Below, piece by piece: positions 40,333 through 49,286 of a DNA stretch of 64,000 nucleotides. Source of the stretch: Marinobacter sp050379415 (GTDB taxonomy: Bacteria > Pseudomonadota > Gammaproteobacteria > Pseudomonadales > Oleiphilaceae); assembly GCF_050379415.1 (NCBI RefSeq), contig NZ_JBNRLS010000002.1, positions 62,001-126,000 of the forward strand, in the 5' to 3' direction. Within the stretch, counting starts at the first letter, position 1. Each line of letters starts with the position of its first letter. The translations under genes were made by a program, and so were the position numbers. The notes under the pieces are model-generated. The model worked only from the letters and a program-made list of their open reading frames with translations, was not told the origin of the DNA and did not search any database.

Positions 40333-42471
40333 TCAGTACTTGCCGTAGGTGCCTTCTTTAAGCGCATCAAACAGGTTGGCGGCGTTGTGGATTTCGCCGT
40401 CGTACTCCACCTGTTCGTTACCGCGCAGGGTCACCTTGCTGCCATCGTCCAGGGTGAACTCGTAGAGGGTGTTCTCAAGGTCTTTCTCTTTCACCAGCAC
40501 GCCCTGGAACGCTTCCGGGTTGAAGCGGAAGGTGGTGCAACCCTTCAGGCCCTTGTCGTAGGCGTACAGGTAGATGCCCTTGAAGTCCTGGTATGCGAAG
40601 TCTGTCGGAACGTTGGCCGTCTTGGAAATCGAGGAATCTACCCACTTCTGGGCGGCGGCCTGGATGTCCACGTGCTGCGTCGGCGTTACGTCGTCCGAGG
40701 TGGTGAAGTAGGCCGGCAGTTTCTTGTCCTCGTCTTCGGAGAACGGCATGGCGCCCGGGTTCACCAGGTGGCGGTAGGCCAGCAGCTCGAAGGAGAATAC
40801 GTCTACCTTCTCCTTGGTCTTGCGGCCTTCGCGGATGATGTTACGCGCATAGTGGTGCGAGAAGCTCGGCTCGATGCCGTTACTGGCGTTGTTGGCCAGT
40901 GACAGGCTGATGGTGCCGGTGGGCGCGATGGAGGTGTGGTGGGTAAAGCGGCCACCTTTCTCGGCCAGCTGCTTCACCAGCTCCGGCTCCACGTGGGCGA
41001 TCTGCTGCATGTAACGGCTGAAGCGGGCGTGTAGCAGCTTGCCCTTGAGGATGTCGCCGACCTTGTAGCCTTCTTTGGCCAGCTCCGGGCACTTGGTCAT
41101 CATCTTCGGAGTGATTTCGAACTCTTCGTCCATGATCGGCGCCGGGCCTTTCTCTTCGGCCAGGGCCAGGGACTGGCGCCAGCCTTCCACGGCCATCTCA
41201 CGCACCACTTCCTCGGTGAACTGTACGGATTCTTCAGAACCGTACGGCATACGCAGCATGGCGAGGGTGGAGCCCAGGCCCAGGATACCCATGCCGTGGC
41301 GGCGCTTGTGGGTAATCTCGTGGCGCTGCTCGGCCAGCGGCAGGCCGTTGATCTCAACCACGTTGTCCAGCATGCGGGTGAAGATGCCCACTACCTTGCG
41401 GTACTTCTCGTAGTTGAAGCTGGCCTTGTCGGTGAACGGGTATTCCACGAACTTGGTCAGGTTCACCGAGCCCAGCAGGCAGCTGCCATACGGGGGCAGG
41501 GGTTGCTCGCCGCAGGGGTTGGTGGCGCGGATGTCTTCGCAGAACCAGTTGTTGTTCATCTGGTTGACCTTGTCGATCAGGATGAAGCCCGGCTCGGCGT
41601 AGTCGTAGGTGCTGGTCATGATGGTGTCCCAGATGAACTGGGCCTTGACCGTCTTGTAGATGCGGCAGGCAACCTTGCCTTCATCGTTGACCACGTAACC
41701 GTCCTGCACCGGGAAATCGCGGTACAGGTACTGGGAGGTATCGCTCAGGTCCAGGCCTTCGTCTTCCACTTCCTTCTGGGTGACCGGGAAGGAGAGGTGC
41801 CAGTCGTCGCCGTTGCGCACGGCTTCGATGAAGTCCTCGGTGATCAGCAGGGACAGGTTGAACTGGCGCAGGCGGCCGTCTTCACGCTTGGCCTGGATGA
41901 ACTCGATCACGTCCGGGTGGTGAACGTCGAAGGTGGCCATCTGTGCACCGCGGCGGCCACCGGCGGAGGACACGGTGAAGCACATGCGGTCGAAGATATC
42001 CATGAAGGACAGCGGGCCGGAAGTGGTGGCGCCGGCGCCGGCTACGTAGGCGCCGCGGGGGCGCAGGGTGGAGAACTCGTAACCGATACCGCAACCGGCC
42101 TTGAGGGTCAGGCCTGCTTCGTGGTTCTTCTCCAGGATGTCGTTCATGGAGTCATGGACGGTACCGGAGACGGTGCAGTTGATGGTGGAAGTAGCCGGCT
42201 TGTGGGCTTCGGCACCGGCGTTGGAGGTAATACGGCCGGCAGGGATGGCGCCGTTCTGCAAGGCCCAGATGAAGTCCTTCATGTGCTTGGTGCGCACGGA
42301 CTTGTTTTCCACTTCCGCCAGGGCTTTGGCCACACGTTCGTAGGTGGCGTTGATGTCCTTGTCGACGGGTTCACCGGTCTTGGTCTTGAGCTGGTATTTG
42401 CTGCTCCAGATATCCAGTGAAGCTTCCTGCATGGGAATCGTTGTGATCACTGCCTGTGCCTTAGCGTTCAT
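40333..42471 (-). CDS. nrdJa: Class II (adenosylcobalamin-dependent) ribonucleotide reductase, main subunit
   Basis: A 712-residue enzyme that reduces ribonucleotides to deoxyribonucleotides with a radical from adenosylcobalamin and needs no oxygen. The marks are TINCTVSGTVHDSMNDILEKNHEAG near residue 115, AGCGIGYEFSTLRPRGA, the radical-site segment NPCGEQPLPPYGSC near 317, and SIAPTGTISLSLANNASNGIEPSFSHHY near 530. Start 42471 follows GAGGG; the frame is open further upstream to 42528. It is split from its C-terminal part, nrdJb, 28 bases downstream. The upstream leader is long and structured. Confidence 0.93.
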   Translation of the reverse strand: MNAKAQAVITTIPMQEASLDIWSSKYQLKTKTGEPVDKDINATYERVAKALAEVENKSVRTKHMKDFIWALQNGAIPAGRITSNAGAEAHKPATSTINCTVSGTVHDSMNDILEKNHEAGLTLKAGCGIGYEFSTLRPRGAYVAGAGATTSGPLSFMDIFDRMCFTVSSAGGRRGAQMATFDVHHPDVIEFIQAKREDGRLRQFNLSLLITEDFIEAVRNGDDWHLSFPVTQKEVEDEGLDLSDTSQYLYRDFPVQDGYVVNDEGKVACRIYKTVKAQFIWDTIMTSTYDYAEPGFILIDKVNQMNNNWFCEDIRATNPCGEQPLPPYGSCLLGSVNLTKFVEYPFTDKASFNYEKYRKVVGIFTRMLDNVVEINGLPLAEQRHEITHKRRHGMGILGLGSTLAMLRMPYGSEESVQFTEEVVREMAVEGWRQSLALAEEKGPAPIMDEEFEITPKMMTKCPELAKEGYKVGDILKGKLLHARFSRYMQQIAHVEPELVKQLAEKGGRFTHHTSIAPTGTISLSLANNASNGIEPSFSHHYARNIIREGRKTKEKVDVFSFELLAYRHLVNPGAMPFSEDEDKKLPAYFTTSDDVTPTQHVDIQAAAQKWVDSSISKTANVPTDFAYQDFKGIYLYAYDKGLKGCTTFRFNPEAFQGVLVKEKDLENTLYEFTLDDGSKVTLRGNEQVEYDGEIHNAANLFDALKEGTYGKY

Positions 42472-42759
42472 TGCCACCCTCGGTTCTTCCAGTATGTCTC
42501 TTTTCGATGGCGCCGTCGCCGGTGCCATACCCCTTTGAGTCGTGTTGCGTCTGTCTGTTTCTGTGTCTTGCGGGCCCGGCTTGGGCGGATAGGGAAGAAG
42601 ACCACAAGATGTGGGGGTCTTCCCTGCCAGCCGTTGACGGCCGTTCCCGTTGTGTGATCGTTGCTGAGGCCCTGGCTGAGGCCTTCTCGCGCCTGCCGGG
42701 TGGGCAGGTCGGGTTTGTCCTTGTGGCCCTATATGTGGGCTTATTTTTCAAGGAGTATA
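42472..42759 (-). promoter_or_regulatory. Long, hairpin-rich leader of nrdJab
   Basis: About 290 bases before nrdJa on the minus strand contain several strong hairpins: CCTGCC/GGCAGG, GAGGCC-type repeats (GGCCTCAGCCAGGGCCTC), and AGGGAAGACC/GGTCTTCTTCCCT at 42591-42625, whose loop holds the small palindrome CCACA/TGTGG. No coding frame with a ribosome site is convincing. I looked for a cobalamin-riboswitch core and did not find one. An RNA switch or attenuator is possible. Confidence 0.45.
42591..42625 (-). ncRNA. Strong hairpin in the nrdJ leader
   Basis: The arms AGGGAAG/CTTCCCT and GACC/GGTC with inner CCACA/TGTGG make a two-step stem with a 3-base loop. It is the most stable structure in the leader. 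Confidence 0.5.
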
Positions 42760-42778
42760 ACAGGATATAGTATTGTGT
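42760..42778 (-). promoter_or_regulatory. Possible NrdR-like box before nrdJ leader
   Basis: ACAGGATATAGTATTGTGT is an imperfect palindrome; its right half fits the NrdR half-site TATwGTGT, the left does not. A -10-like TATACT overlaps it on the minus strand. The call rests on the gene context. Confidence 0.3.
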
Positions 42779-43062
42779 GAATAAGAACGCAACTATTGAT
42801 TGGGGATGCGGGGCAAAGAAAATCAATGGAAGAGGGCTTGAAAATACCGAAAGCCGCGGAAAAACCGACGCTTGGGAAAGATTGCTCAAAAACACTACAT
42901 ATTGTGGTCAGATTTCAGTCAAATGATGCCAATCATTCGGAGTTGCATGTTTTGTGATCCCTGCACGTACCCTTGCCGGACGTGTCGCTAAAGTGAGCGG
43001 GTGGCGTCGTAGTAGCGCAGTGGCCCACAGGAAGTGATAACGACTATAAAAAGGACGAAACA
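42760..43062. other. Intergenic region between nrdJ promoter and the exported-protein gene
   Basis: About 300 AT-richer bases with no gene. It must hold the divergent promoters; beyond the possible NrdR-like box I see no clear operator. AAAAGGACGAAACA before 43063 is the ribosome site of the next gene. Confidence 0.4.
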
Positions 43063-43881
43063 ATGAAAGGCCTGAAACTTACCTTGCCGGCGCTGTGCGT
43101 GGCAGGCGCTCCGCTGTTTGCCCAGGCGGATATCCAGATGCTGGATGAAACCTCCATGGGCAACATCACCGGTCAAGCCGGCGTCAGTATCGAATTGGAG
43201 ACGAAAATCGGAATTGGCCGGTTTACCTACACGGATGAGGGCTCCCTGGCGATCAACGACATCCGTATCGGTGGCACCAACCGGACGGACCTGTTCGGCT
43301 TCAACGGAATGGGCGGTCCTGTCGCCACCGACACCCTGGATAACATCCGAATCGATATCGACATACTGGCGGACGGCGATGCCGCCATCAATATCCAGCC
43401 AACCTACTTCAACGCAGTGGATTTCCGGATCAGTACCGGCTCATGGCAGTTGCTGAGCAGTGACGGATCGGAATCAACCACCTTCCTGGACAACTTTGTG
43501 GCCGAAGGTGTGATGGGGCGGGGCGAAATTCACATCGATACCAGTACGGATGTCATGCGCTTTGCCACCGCGATTGGTATTGAGCGGATGGATTTCGATG
43601 TTCCCTTTCTGGCGGTCGGGGTTCGGGGCATGAGCATCACCGGGGCCGACTGGGATCCGTATGTCTTCCGGAATCCGATGGATGTCTTTGCCGAGGTGGA
43701 GCTGTTCATCTATGAAGGAGCCCGGCTCGCCGGACCCGGGTCCGCCCTGGCCATTGATATGCCGGTCTTTGAGGCGGACATGCGGATCGATGAATTGATT
43801 GTTGGCCAGCAGTCGATCGGCAGTATCTTCCTCGATAATCTGGCGATCACCGATACCGCCATGCGTATCTATGGTCACTGA
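43063..43881 (+). CDS. Exported DUF6160-like protein
   Basis: A 272-residue secreted or surface protein. Residues 1-22 form a signal peptide (MKGLKLTLPALCVAGAPLFAQA). The mature start IQMLDETSMGNITGQAGVSIELET is typical of a family (DUF6160-like) of gammaproteobacteria. The rest is beta-rich with many Asp and Ile, including IRIDIDILADGDAAINIQ. The function is unknown. AGGACG precedes the start. Confidence 0.75.
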   Translation: MKGLKLTLPALCVAGAPLFAQADIQMLDETSMGNITGQAGVSIELETKIGIGRFTYTDEGSLAINDIRIGGTNRTDLFGFNGMGGPVATDTLDNIRIDIDILADGDAAINIQPTYFNAVDFRISTGSWQLLSSDGSESTTFLDNFVAEGVMGRGEIHIDTSTDVMRFATAIGIERMDFDVPFLAVGVRGMSITGADWDPYVFRNPMDVFAEVELFIYEGARLAGPGSALAIDMPVFEADMRIDELIVGQQSIGSIFLDNLAITDTAMRIYGH

Positions 43882-43912
43882 TACGCGAGTGTCGTGATGC
43901 CATGCCATAAAA

Positions 43913-43938
43913 AAGGCGGGAGCTTTACGTCCCGCCTT
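43913..43938. terminator. Bidirectional terminator
   Basis: AAGGCGGGA and TCCCGCCTT surround an 8-base loop; an A-run lies left and a T-containing tract right. It serves the gene at 43063 and the convergent ABC operon. Confidence 0.75.
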
Positions 43939-43953
43939 TCTTGTTCTTCCGGG

Positions 43954-44748
43954 TCAGCCCAGCAGCAGACTGTCGTCATCCACTTCCAGACCGCGCTGTT
44001 GCTCGAACAGCCCGAGCAGGTCCTTCACTTCCAGACCTTCCCGTTCCTTGCCGGCAATGTCGAACACCACCTGGCCCTGGTGCAGCATCACCGTGCGGGT
44101 GCCGACTTCCAGAGCCTGTTTCATGCTGTGGGTGACCATCAGGGCAGTGAGTTTCTGCTCCTCGATGATGTTTTCGGTCAGTTCCAGTACGAAGGCGGCT
44201 GTTTTCGGATCCAGGGCAGCGGTATGCTCGTCCAGCAACAGGATGCTGGAGGGCGTCAGGCTTGCCATCAGCAGGCTCACGGCCTGGCGCTGGCCGCCGG
44301 AGAGCAGGCCCATCTTGTCGCCGAGGCGGTTTTCCAGGCCCAGTTTCAGGGAGGAGAGGCTCTCGCGGAACTGGCCAAGGTACTGCTTCTTGACCGCCGA
44401 GGTTAACCCCCGGCGCTGGCCACGCTTGATGGCGAGGGCCAGGTTTTCCTCGATGGACAGGTTTTCGCAGGTACCCGCGAGCGGGTCCTGGAACACCCGG
44501 GCCACCCGCGCCGCGCGCTTGTGGGTGGGCAGGCGGGTAACGTCCTGGTTGTCCACGATGATCTGGCCGGTATCCACAATCACCTCGCCGGCGAGGGCAT
44601 TGAGGAAGGTGGATTTGCCGGCGCCGTTACTGCCGATCACGGTGACAAATTCACCCTGGTTTACGGTCAGGCTCATGCCCCGGAGTGCCGGGTTTTCCAG
44701 CGGCGTTCCCTTGCCAAAAGTCAGTCGGAGATCGCTTGCACTGATCAT
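43954..44748 (-). CDS. ABC transporter ATPase (TrpXYZ/ABC_sub_bind type system)
   Basis: A 264-residue ATPase. Walker A is GSNGAGKST near residue 38, the signature is LSGGQRQAV near 145, and Walker B is SILLLDEHTAALD near 168. The gene is 9 bases downstream of the permease gene. Together with the permease and the binding protein it forms a complete importer. The ligand may be an aromatic amino acid (tryptophan), as in TrpXYZ-like systems, but this cannot be shown from the sequence. Confidence 0.9.
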   Translation of the reverse strand: MISASDLRLTFGKGTPLENPALRGMSLTVNQGEFVTVIGSNGAGKSTFLNALAGEVIVDTGQIIVDNQDVTRLPTHKRAARVARVFQDPLAGTCENLSIEENLALAIKRGQRRGLTSAVKKQYLGQFRESLSSLKLGLENRLGDKMGLLSGGQRQAVSLLMASLTPSSILLLDEHTAALDPKTAAFVLELTENIIEEQKLTALMVTHSMKQALEVGTRTVMLHQGQVVFDIAGKEREGLEVKDLLGLFEQQRGLEVDDDSLLLG

Positions 44749-44757
44749 GTCGATTCC

Positions 44758-45660
44758 TCAGGCCTTTTTGCGGGTGAGTTTGCCGATCACGGAATTGCGC
44801 ACGCCCGGCAGGACGATGGCGAGGGTCACGAGTACCGCTGTGATCAGGTTCAGATCCTGGGCCTGCAGGCCAAGCACGTCGGCGTTCAGGGCAAAGGCAA
44901 TGGCCAGGCGATAGATGATGGCGCCTACCACGCATGCTATCAGCGCCCGGACGACCGTTGAGGGCGTAACCAGCGCCTCACCGCCAATCAGGGAGGCCAG
45001 GCCGATGACGATCACGCCCACACCCATGGTGACGTCCGCCGCGCCCTGGCTTTGGGCAAACAGGGCGCCGGCGAGGCCCACCAGGCCATTGGACAGGGCA
45101 ACACCCAGAACGATCATGCCGCCGGTGGCGATGCCCTGGGCCCGGGCCATCCGGGGGTTGGCGCCGGTGGCACGCATGGCCAGACCGGTTTCGGATTTCA
45201 TGAAGCGCCAGAGCAGGATCAGGGAAATAAACACCACGACCACGAACAGCAGCACCGGCACCTGGTGGAAGGCCAGGTCCAGTTCGTACCAGGGGGTGAG
45301 TACGGTTTCCTCGGTCAGCAGGGCGACGTTGGGCCGGCCCATGATCCGGAGGTTCACCGAGTACAGGGCGATCATGGTCAGGATCGAGGCGAGCAGGTTC
45401 AGGATGTTGAGTTTGACGTTAAGCAGCGCGGTCACGGCACCGGCAGCCATACCGGCGAGTACCGCCGCACCGGTGGCAATCCAGGGATTCCATCCAGCGA
45501 TAATGAGCATGGCGGCCACGGCGGCCCCCAGCGGGAAGCTGCCGTCAACGGTGAGGTCGGGGAAGTCGAGAACGCGGAAAGAGATGTAGATGCCGAAGGC
45601 GACCAGGCCATAGATGAGGCCGGTTTCCAGGGCGCCGTAAAAAGCGATTTCACTGAGCAT
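44758..45660 (-). CDS. ABC transporter permease (TrpXYZ type system)
   Basis: A 300-residue membrane protein with 8-10 helices, of the branched-chain/LivH-like fold: FYGALETGLIYGLVAFGIYISFRVLDFPDLTVDGSFPLGAAV at the start and GLAMRATGANPRMARAQGIATGGMIVLGVALSNGLVGLAGALFAQSQG near 170-215. The order binding protein, permease, ATPase fits one operon, but a hairpin terminator lies between the binding-protein gene and this one. Confidence 0.9.
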   Translation of the reverse strand: MLSEIAFYGALETGLIYGLVAFGIYISFRVLDFPDLTVDGSFPLGAAVAAMLIIAGWNPWIATGAAVLAGMAAGAVTALLNVKLNILNLLASILTMIALYSVNLRIMGRPNVALLTEETVLTPWYELDLAFHQVPVLLFVVVVFISLILLWRFMKSETGLAMRATGANPRMARAQGIATGGMIVLGVALSNGLVGLAGALFAQSQGAADVTMGVGVIVIGLASLIGGEALVTPSTVVRALIACVVGAIIYRLAIAFALNADVLGLQAQDLNLITAVLVTLAIVLPGVRNSVIGKLTRKKA

Positions 45661-45685
45661 GGGTAGTATTCACTGTGAAAGAAAA

Positions 45686-45714
45686 ACGGGCGGGCCCTTG
45701 TGGGGTCCGCCCGT
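45686..45714 (-). terminator. Terminator between binding-protein and permease genes
   Basis: ACGGGCGG and CCGCCCGT form the stem, with GGGCCC-type inner pairing. On the minus strand it is followed by TTTTTC, so it is a proper intrinsic terminator inside the operon and probably lowers permease and ATPase expression. Confidence 0.7.
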
Positions 45715-45728
45715 ATTGGTCAGGGCGT

Positions 45729-46703
45729 TTACTTGTCGTTTTTGACGACTTTTTTCGCTTCCTTGACGAAATCTTCGGACAGGGTGATACCCATACGCTC
45801 GGCGGCGGCAGGGTTCACGAACAGGTCCAGGGTGTCCATGGTTTCAACGGGCATGGTGGCGGTGTCCGCACCCTGGAGCACGCGGTAGACCATCTTGCCG
45901 GTCTGGCGGCCGTGCTCGTAGTAGTTGAAGCCGAGGGCTGCCACGGCACCGCGCTCGACGGTGGCAGTGTCGGCGGCGAAGACCGGGATATCGGCACGCT
46001 CGCCCACGGAGATGACAGCCTCGGCGGCACTGATCACGGTATTGTCGGTGGTCAGGTAGATGGCGTCGGCTTCACCCACCAGGGAACGGGCGGCACCCAG
46101 AACCTCGGAGGTCTTGGTGGCGGCGGCCTTGACCAGCTCCAGGCCACGGGCGGCCAGGCGCTCCTCTAGCATGTTGACCAGGGAAACAGCGTTGGCTTCA
46201 CCCGGGTTGTAGACGGTACCGATGCGTTTGGCATCCGGCATCACGCGCTGGAGCATGTCCAGATGCTTATCGAGCGGCAGCATGTCACTGACGCCGGTGA
46301 TGTTGGCGCCCGGTGCTTCCAGACTCTTGACCAGCTTGGCGCCTACCGGATCGGTAACAGCGGAAAACACGACCGGTATATTGCGGGCGGCTGCGGCGAC
46401 GGTCTGGGCGGAAGGCGTGGCGATGGCCACGATCACATCCGGACTCTCACCGACGAACTTGCGGGCAATCTGGGAGGCGATGGCGGAGTTACCCTGGGCG
46501 CTCTCGTGCATCACGGTCAGGTTTTCGCCTTCCTTGTAGCCTTGTTCAGCCAACTGGTCCTTCACGCCCTGGTAAACGGCGTCCAGCGCAGGGTGTTCGA
46601 CGATCTGCGTGATGGCAACGGTCTTGGCTTCCTGGGCCTGTACCAGGCTTGCCGCTGCCAGCAGGGAGGCACCCAGAAGAGTGCGCAGAGTTCTCTTGGC
46701 CAT
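45729..46703 (-). CDS. ABC transporter substrate-binding protein (ABC_sub_bind family)
   Basis: A 324-residue periplasmic protein with a signal peptide (MAKRTLRTLLGASLLAAASLVQAQ). The body has the two-lobed TrpX-like fold: TVAITQIVEHPALDAVYQGVKDQL, VAIATPSAQTVAAAARNIPVVFSAVTDPVGAKLV, TGVSDMLPLDKHLDMLQRVMPDAKRIG and YLTTDNTVISAAEAVISVGERADIPVFAAD. The ending KKVVKNDK is charged. GGAGATGGGT precedes the start. It is the first gene of its operon. Confidence 0.9.
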   Translation of the reverse strand: MAKRTLRTLLGASLLAAASLVQAQEAKTVAITQIVEHPALDAVYQGVKDQLAEQGYKEGENLTVMHESAQGNSAIASQIARKFVGESPDVIVAIATPSAQTVAAAARNIPVVFSAVTDPVGAKLVKSLEAPGANITGVSDMLPLDKHLDMLQRVMPDAKRIGTVYNPGEANAVSLVNMLEERLAARGLELVKAAATKTSEVLGAARSLVGEADAIYLTTDNTVISAAEAVISVGERADIPVFAADTATVERGAVAALGFNYYEHGRQTGKMVYRVLQGADTATMPVETMDTLDLFVNPAAAERMGITLSEDFVKEAKKVVKNDK

Positions 46704-46966
46704 ATACCCATCTCCGAGTTTTTAAGGGTTTCAGGTGTGTCGGGTCTGACGTCCGGAAAGAGCGGGAGTTTATCACAGGCCGGGGGCGTAAGGGGTAGGG
46801 GAAGTTGCCTGCGGCAAGGTTTTTCACGCAAGAAGTTGTAAATTCTAATTGTTTTGCGTTGGTCACGTTTTGACGGGCGAATGTATGTTGAAATACCCTA
46901 CGAAAGTCTAATAACACGCCTGATAAGGCGAACAATTAAAAGCACTGTGACGCATAAGGAAGGTCC

Positions 46967-48634
46967 ATGGACACAACAAACAAGCTTCCCCTGGATATGG
47001 TTTATCACTGGGAGAAGGCGAAGAAGAACGACCTCTACATGACCCAGCCCGTGGGCGATGGCAAGGTGGTGGAGTACACCTGGGGTCGTGCGGTAGAGGA
47101 AGCCCGCCGGATGGCGGCCTATCTCAAATCCCTGAATCTCCCGGAAAAGAGCCGGGTGGGCATTATTTCCAAGAATTGCGCCCAGTGGGTGATGTCAGAT
47201 TGGGCCATTTGGATGGCCGGGCACATTTCCGTTCCCCTGTACCCCACGCTGAATGCGGACACTGTCAACTACATCCTCAACCACGCCGAGTGCGAAGTGT
47301 TGTTCGTCGGTAAGCTGGATGACTGGGACATGATGAAACCCGGCGTGCCCGAGTCGGTGCGTTGCATTTCCTACCCGCTGAGCCCGCCCAACGATTTCGA
47401 AACCTGGGACGATATTGTCAGCAAGTATCCGCCGCTGGAGGAGAACGTTCAGCGTGACCCGGAAGAGCTGGCCACCATTGTTTACACCTCTGGCAGCACC
47501 GGCCGGCCCAAGGGTGTCATGCTGAGCTTCAACAACATGGCCTTTGCTGCCGCAGGCGGCATCGAGACCCTGGGCGTCGGCCCGAACGAGCGGATGCTGT
47601 CCTACCTGCCGCTGGCCCATGTGTTCGAGCGCACCTTCGTGGAGCTGGGCTCGCTGTATTCCGGTTTCCAGCTGTATTTTGCGGAATCACTGGATACCTT
47701 CGTCCAGGACCTGCAACGGGCACAGCCTACCCTGTTCCTCTCGGTGCCCCGCCTGTGGGTGAAGTTCCAGCACGGCGTGCTGCAGAAGCTTCCGAAGGAG
47801 AAAATGGATCGCCTGATGAAGATCCCGCTGGTGAACCGGCTGATCAAGAAGAAGGTGCTCAAGGGCCTGGGCCTGGACAAGGTGAAGCTGGCCGGCAGTG
47901 GCTCGGCGCCGTTGTCCCACGATGTGCTGGACTGGTACCGCAACCTGGGTCTCGAGTTGCTTGAAGGCTACGGCATGTCCGAAAACTTTGCCTATTCCCA
48001 CATGAACAAGCCGGGTCGGGCCCGCACCGGGTACGTGGGCGAGTCGCTGCCGGGTGTGGAAACGAAGATCAGCGAGGAAGGTGAGGTGTTGGTCAAGAGC
48101 CCGGCCACCATGATGGGCTACTACAAGGACGAGGAGAAAACCCGGGAAACCTTCACCGAGGATGGCTTCCTGAAGACCGGTGACAAGGGCGAGATCGACG
48201 AGATGGGTCGCCTGAAAATTACCGGCCGTATCAAGGAAATCTTCAAGACGAGCAAGGGCAAGTACATTGCGCCTGCGCCCATCGAGAACCGCCTGATGTC
48301 CCACGATGCCATCGAGATGGTGTGCGTGTCCGGCGCCAACCAGACCCAGCCCCACGCCCTGGTGATGCTCGGTGAGGAGACCCGTCCGAAACTGGCGGAC
48401 GATAATTACCGCAAGCAGCTGGAAGACAGCTTCAAGAACCTGATCCAGGAAGTGAACAAGACTGTCGACCCTCACGAGCAGCTGGCGTTCATTACCGTGG
48501 TCAGCGATGAGTGGTCGATCGAGAACAGCTTTCTGACACCGACCCTCAAACTGAAACGGAACGTGGTGGAGGATGCCTACCAGGCGAAAGTGGATAGCTG
48601 GTACGCCCAGAAGCAACCGGTGATCTGGCAGTAA
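46967..48634 (+). CDS. Long-chain acyl-CoA synthetase (AMP-binding)
   Basis: A 555-residue enzyme that activates fatty acids as acyl-CoA through an acyl-AMP. The P-loop IVYTSGSTGRPKGVMLSFNN is near residue 175, the motif GLELLEGYGMSENFA near 330, TGDKGEIDEMGRLKITGRIKEIFKTSKGKYIAP near 405, and the end FLTPTLKLKRNVVE carries the adenylation lysine region. It resembles the FadD/ACSBG group more than acetyl-CoA synthetase. It is divergent from the ABC operon and ends in a strong terminator. Confidence 0.9.
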   Translation: MDTTNKLPLDMVYHWEKAKKNDLYMTQPVGDGKVVEYTWGRAVEEARRMAAYLKSLNLPEKSRVGIISKNCAQWVMSDWAIWMAGHISVPLYPTLNADTVNYILNHAECEVLFVGKLDDWDMMKPGVPESVRCISYPLSPPNDFETWDDIVSKYPPLEENVQRDPEELATIVYTSGSTGRPKGVMLSFNNMAFAAAGGIETLGVGPNERMLSYLPLAHVFERTFVELGSLYSGFQLYFAESLDTFVQDLQRAQPTLFLSVPRLWVKFQHGVLQKLPKEKMDRLMKIPLVNRLIKKKVLKGLGLDKVKLAGSGSAPLSHDVLDWYRNLGLELLEGYGMSENFAYSHMNKPGRARTGYVGESLPGVETKISEEGEVLVKSPATMMGYYKDEEKTRETFTEDGFLKTGDKGEIDEMGRLKITGRIKEIFKTSKGKYIAPAPIENRLMSHDAIEMVCVSGANQTQPHALVMLGEETRPKLADDNYRKQLEDSFKNLIQEVNKTVDPHEQLAFITVVSDEWSIENSFLTPTLKLKRNVVEDAYQAKVDSWYAQKQPVIWQ

Positions 48635-48663
48635 GGCCGCGCCTTCCCGCTTCATCGCTCAAT

Positions 48664-48693
48664 GAAAGGGCCCGGATTTTTCCGGGCCCTTTC
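48664..48693 (+). terminator. Terminator after the acyl-CoA synthetase gene
   Basis: GAAAGGGCCCGGA and its exact complement surround a TTTT loop. It lies 30 bases after the stop and is followed by TTCTGTATC. Confidence 0.8.
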
Positions 48694-48777
48694 TGTATCT
48701 GGCCATTTCTGGCCGACGTTAGTCGCATGTTGAAAACGCCGGCTCGGGCCTAAACTTCTGGTAGTCAGGAGGAAGTT

Positions 48778-49263
48778 ATGACCCAGTTGGCCCTTTTTCA
48801 GAAACGAATCAATGAAGATATTCCCCTGTCCCGCGCGCTGGGTATCCAGCTGCATTCCTGGGACGGTCACGCCCTGGTGCTGAGCGCACCGCTCGAACCC
48901 AACCGTAACCACCAGGGCACCGGTTTCGGCGGCAGCGTCTATTGCGCTGCGGTCACCGCTGCCTGGAGCCTCACTGAGCTCGCCCTGTGGGATCTGGGCC
49001 TCAGGGGCGCGGTGGTCGTGCAGAATGGCAACATCGATTACCTCGAGCCGGTCAACAACGATTTCTTTGTGGTGTGCCGGCTCCCCGGGGAGGAGATTCC
49101 GGAGCGCTTCCGCAAGAGCCTTGCCCGCCATGGCAAGGGGCGGCTGGACCTGACCGCGGAGGTGTTCTGTGGTGAGCCCACCGATTTGCCGAAGACCGAT
49201 CCGGTGGCGGTATTCCAGGGTCGCTTCGTAGTTCAGGATGTACGGTCCCGGGTGGATCTCTGA
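48778..49263 (+). CDS. YiiD C-terminal-type hotdog thioesterase
   Basis: A 161-residue hotdog-fold protein similar to the C-terminal domain of YiiD: LSRALGIQLHSWDGHALVLSAPLEPNRNHQGTGFGGSVYCAAVTAAWSL near residue 17-65, and VVQNGNIDYLEPVNNDFFVVCRLP near 83. It lacks the acetyltransferase domain of full-length YiiD. The substrate is unknown; an acyl-CoA or acyl-ACP is likely. AGGAGGAAG lies before the start, and the acyl-CoA synthetase gene is 140 bases upstream but with a terminator between. Confidence 0.85.
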   Translation: MTQLALFQKRINEDIPLSRALGIQLHSWDGHALVLSAPLEPNRNHQGTGFGGSVYCAAVTAAWSLTELALWDLGLRGAVVVQNGNIDYLEPVNNDFFVVCRLPGEEIPERFRKSLARHGKGRLDLTAEVFCGEPTDLPKTDPVAVFQGRFVVQDVRSRVDL

Positions 49264-49286
49264 ACGGGGCGGCGGGCCGCTACATT

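Noticed and set aside
42480..42770. A cobalamin riboswitch before nrdJa
   Set aside because: The leader is structured, but I could not find the conserved B12-box core, so I only call it a structured leader.
42583..42770. A small coding frame in the nrdJ leader
   Set aside because: No frame there has a start with a ribosome site and the sequence is dominated by hairpins.
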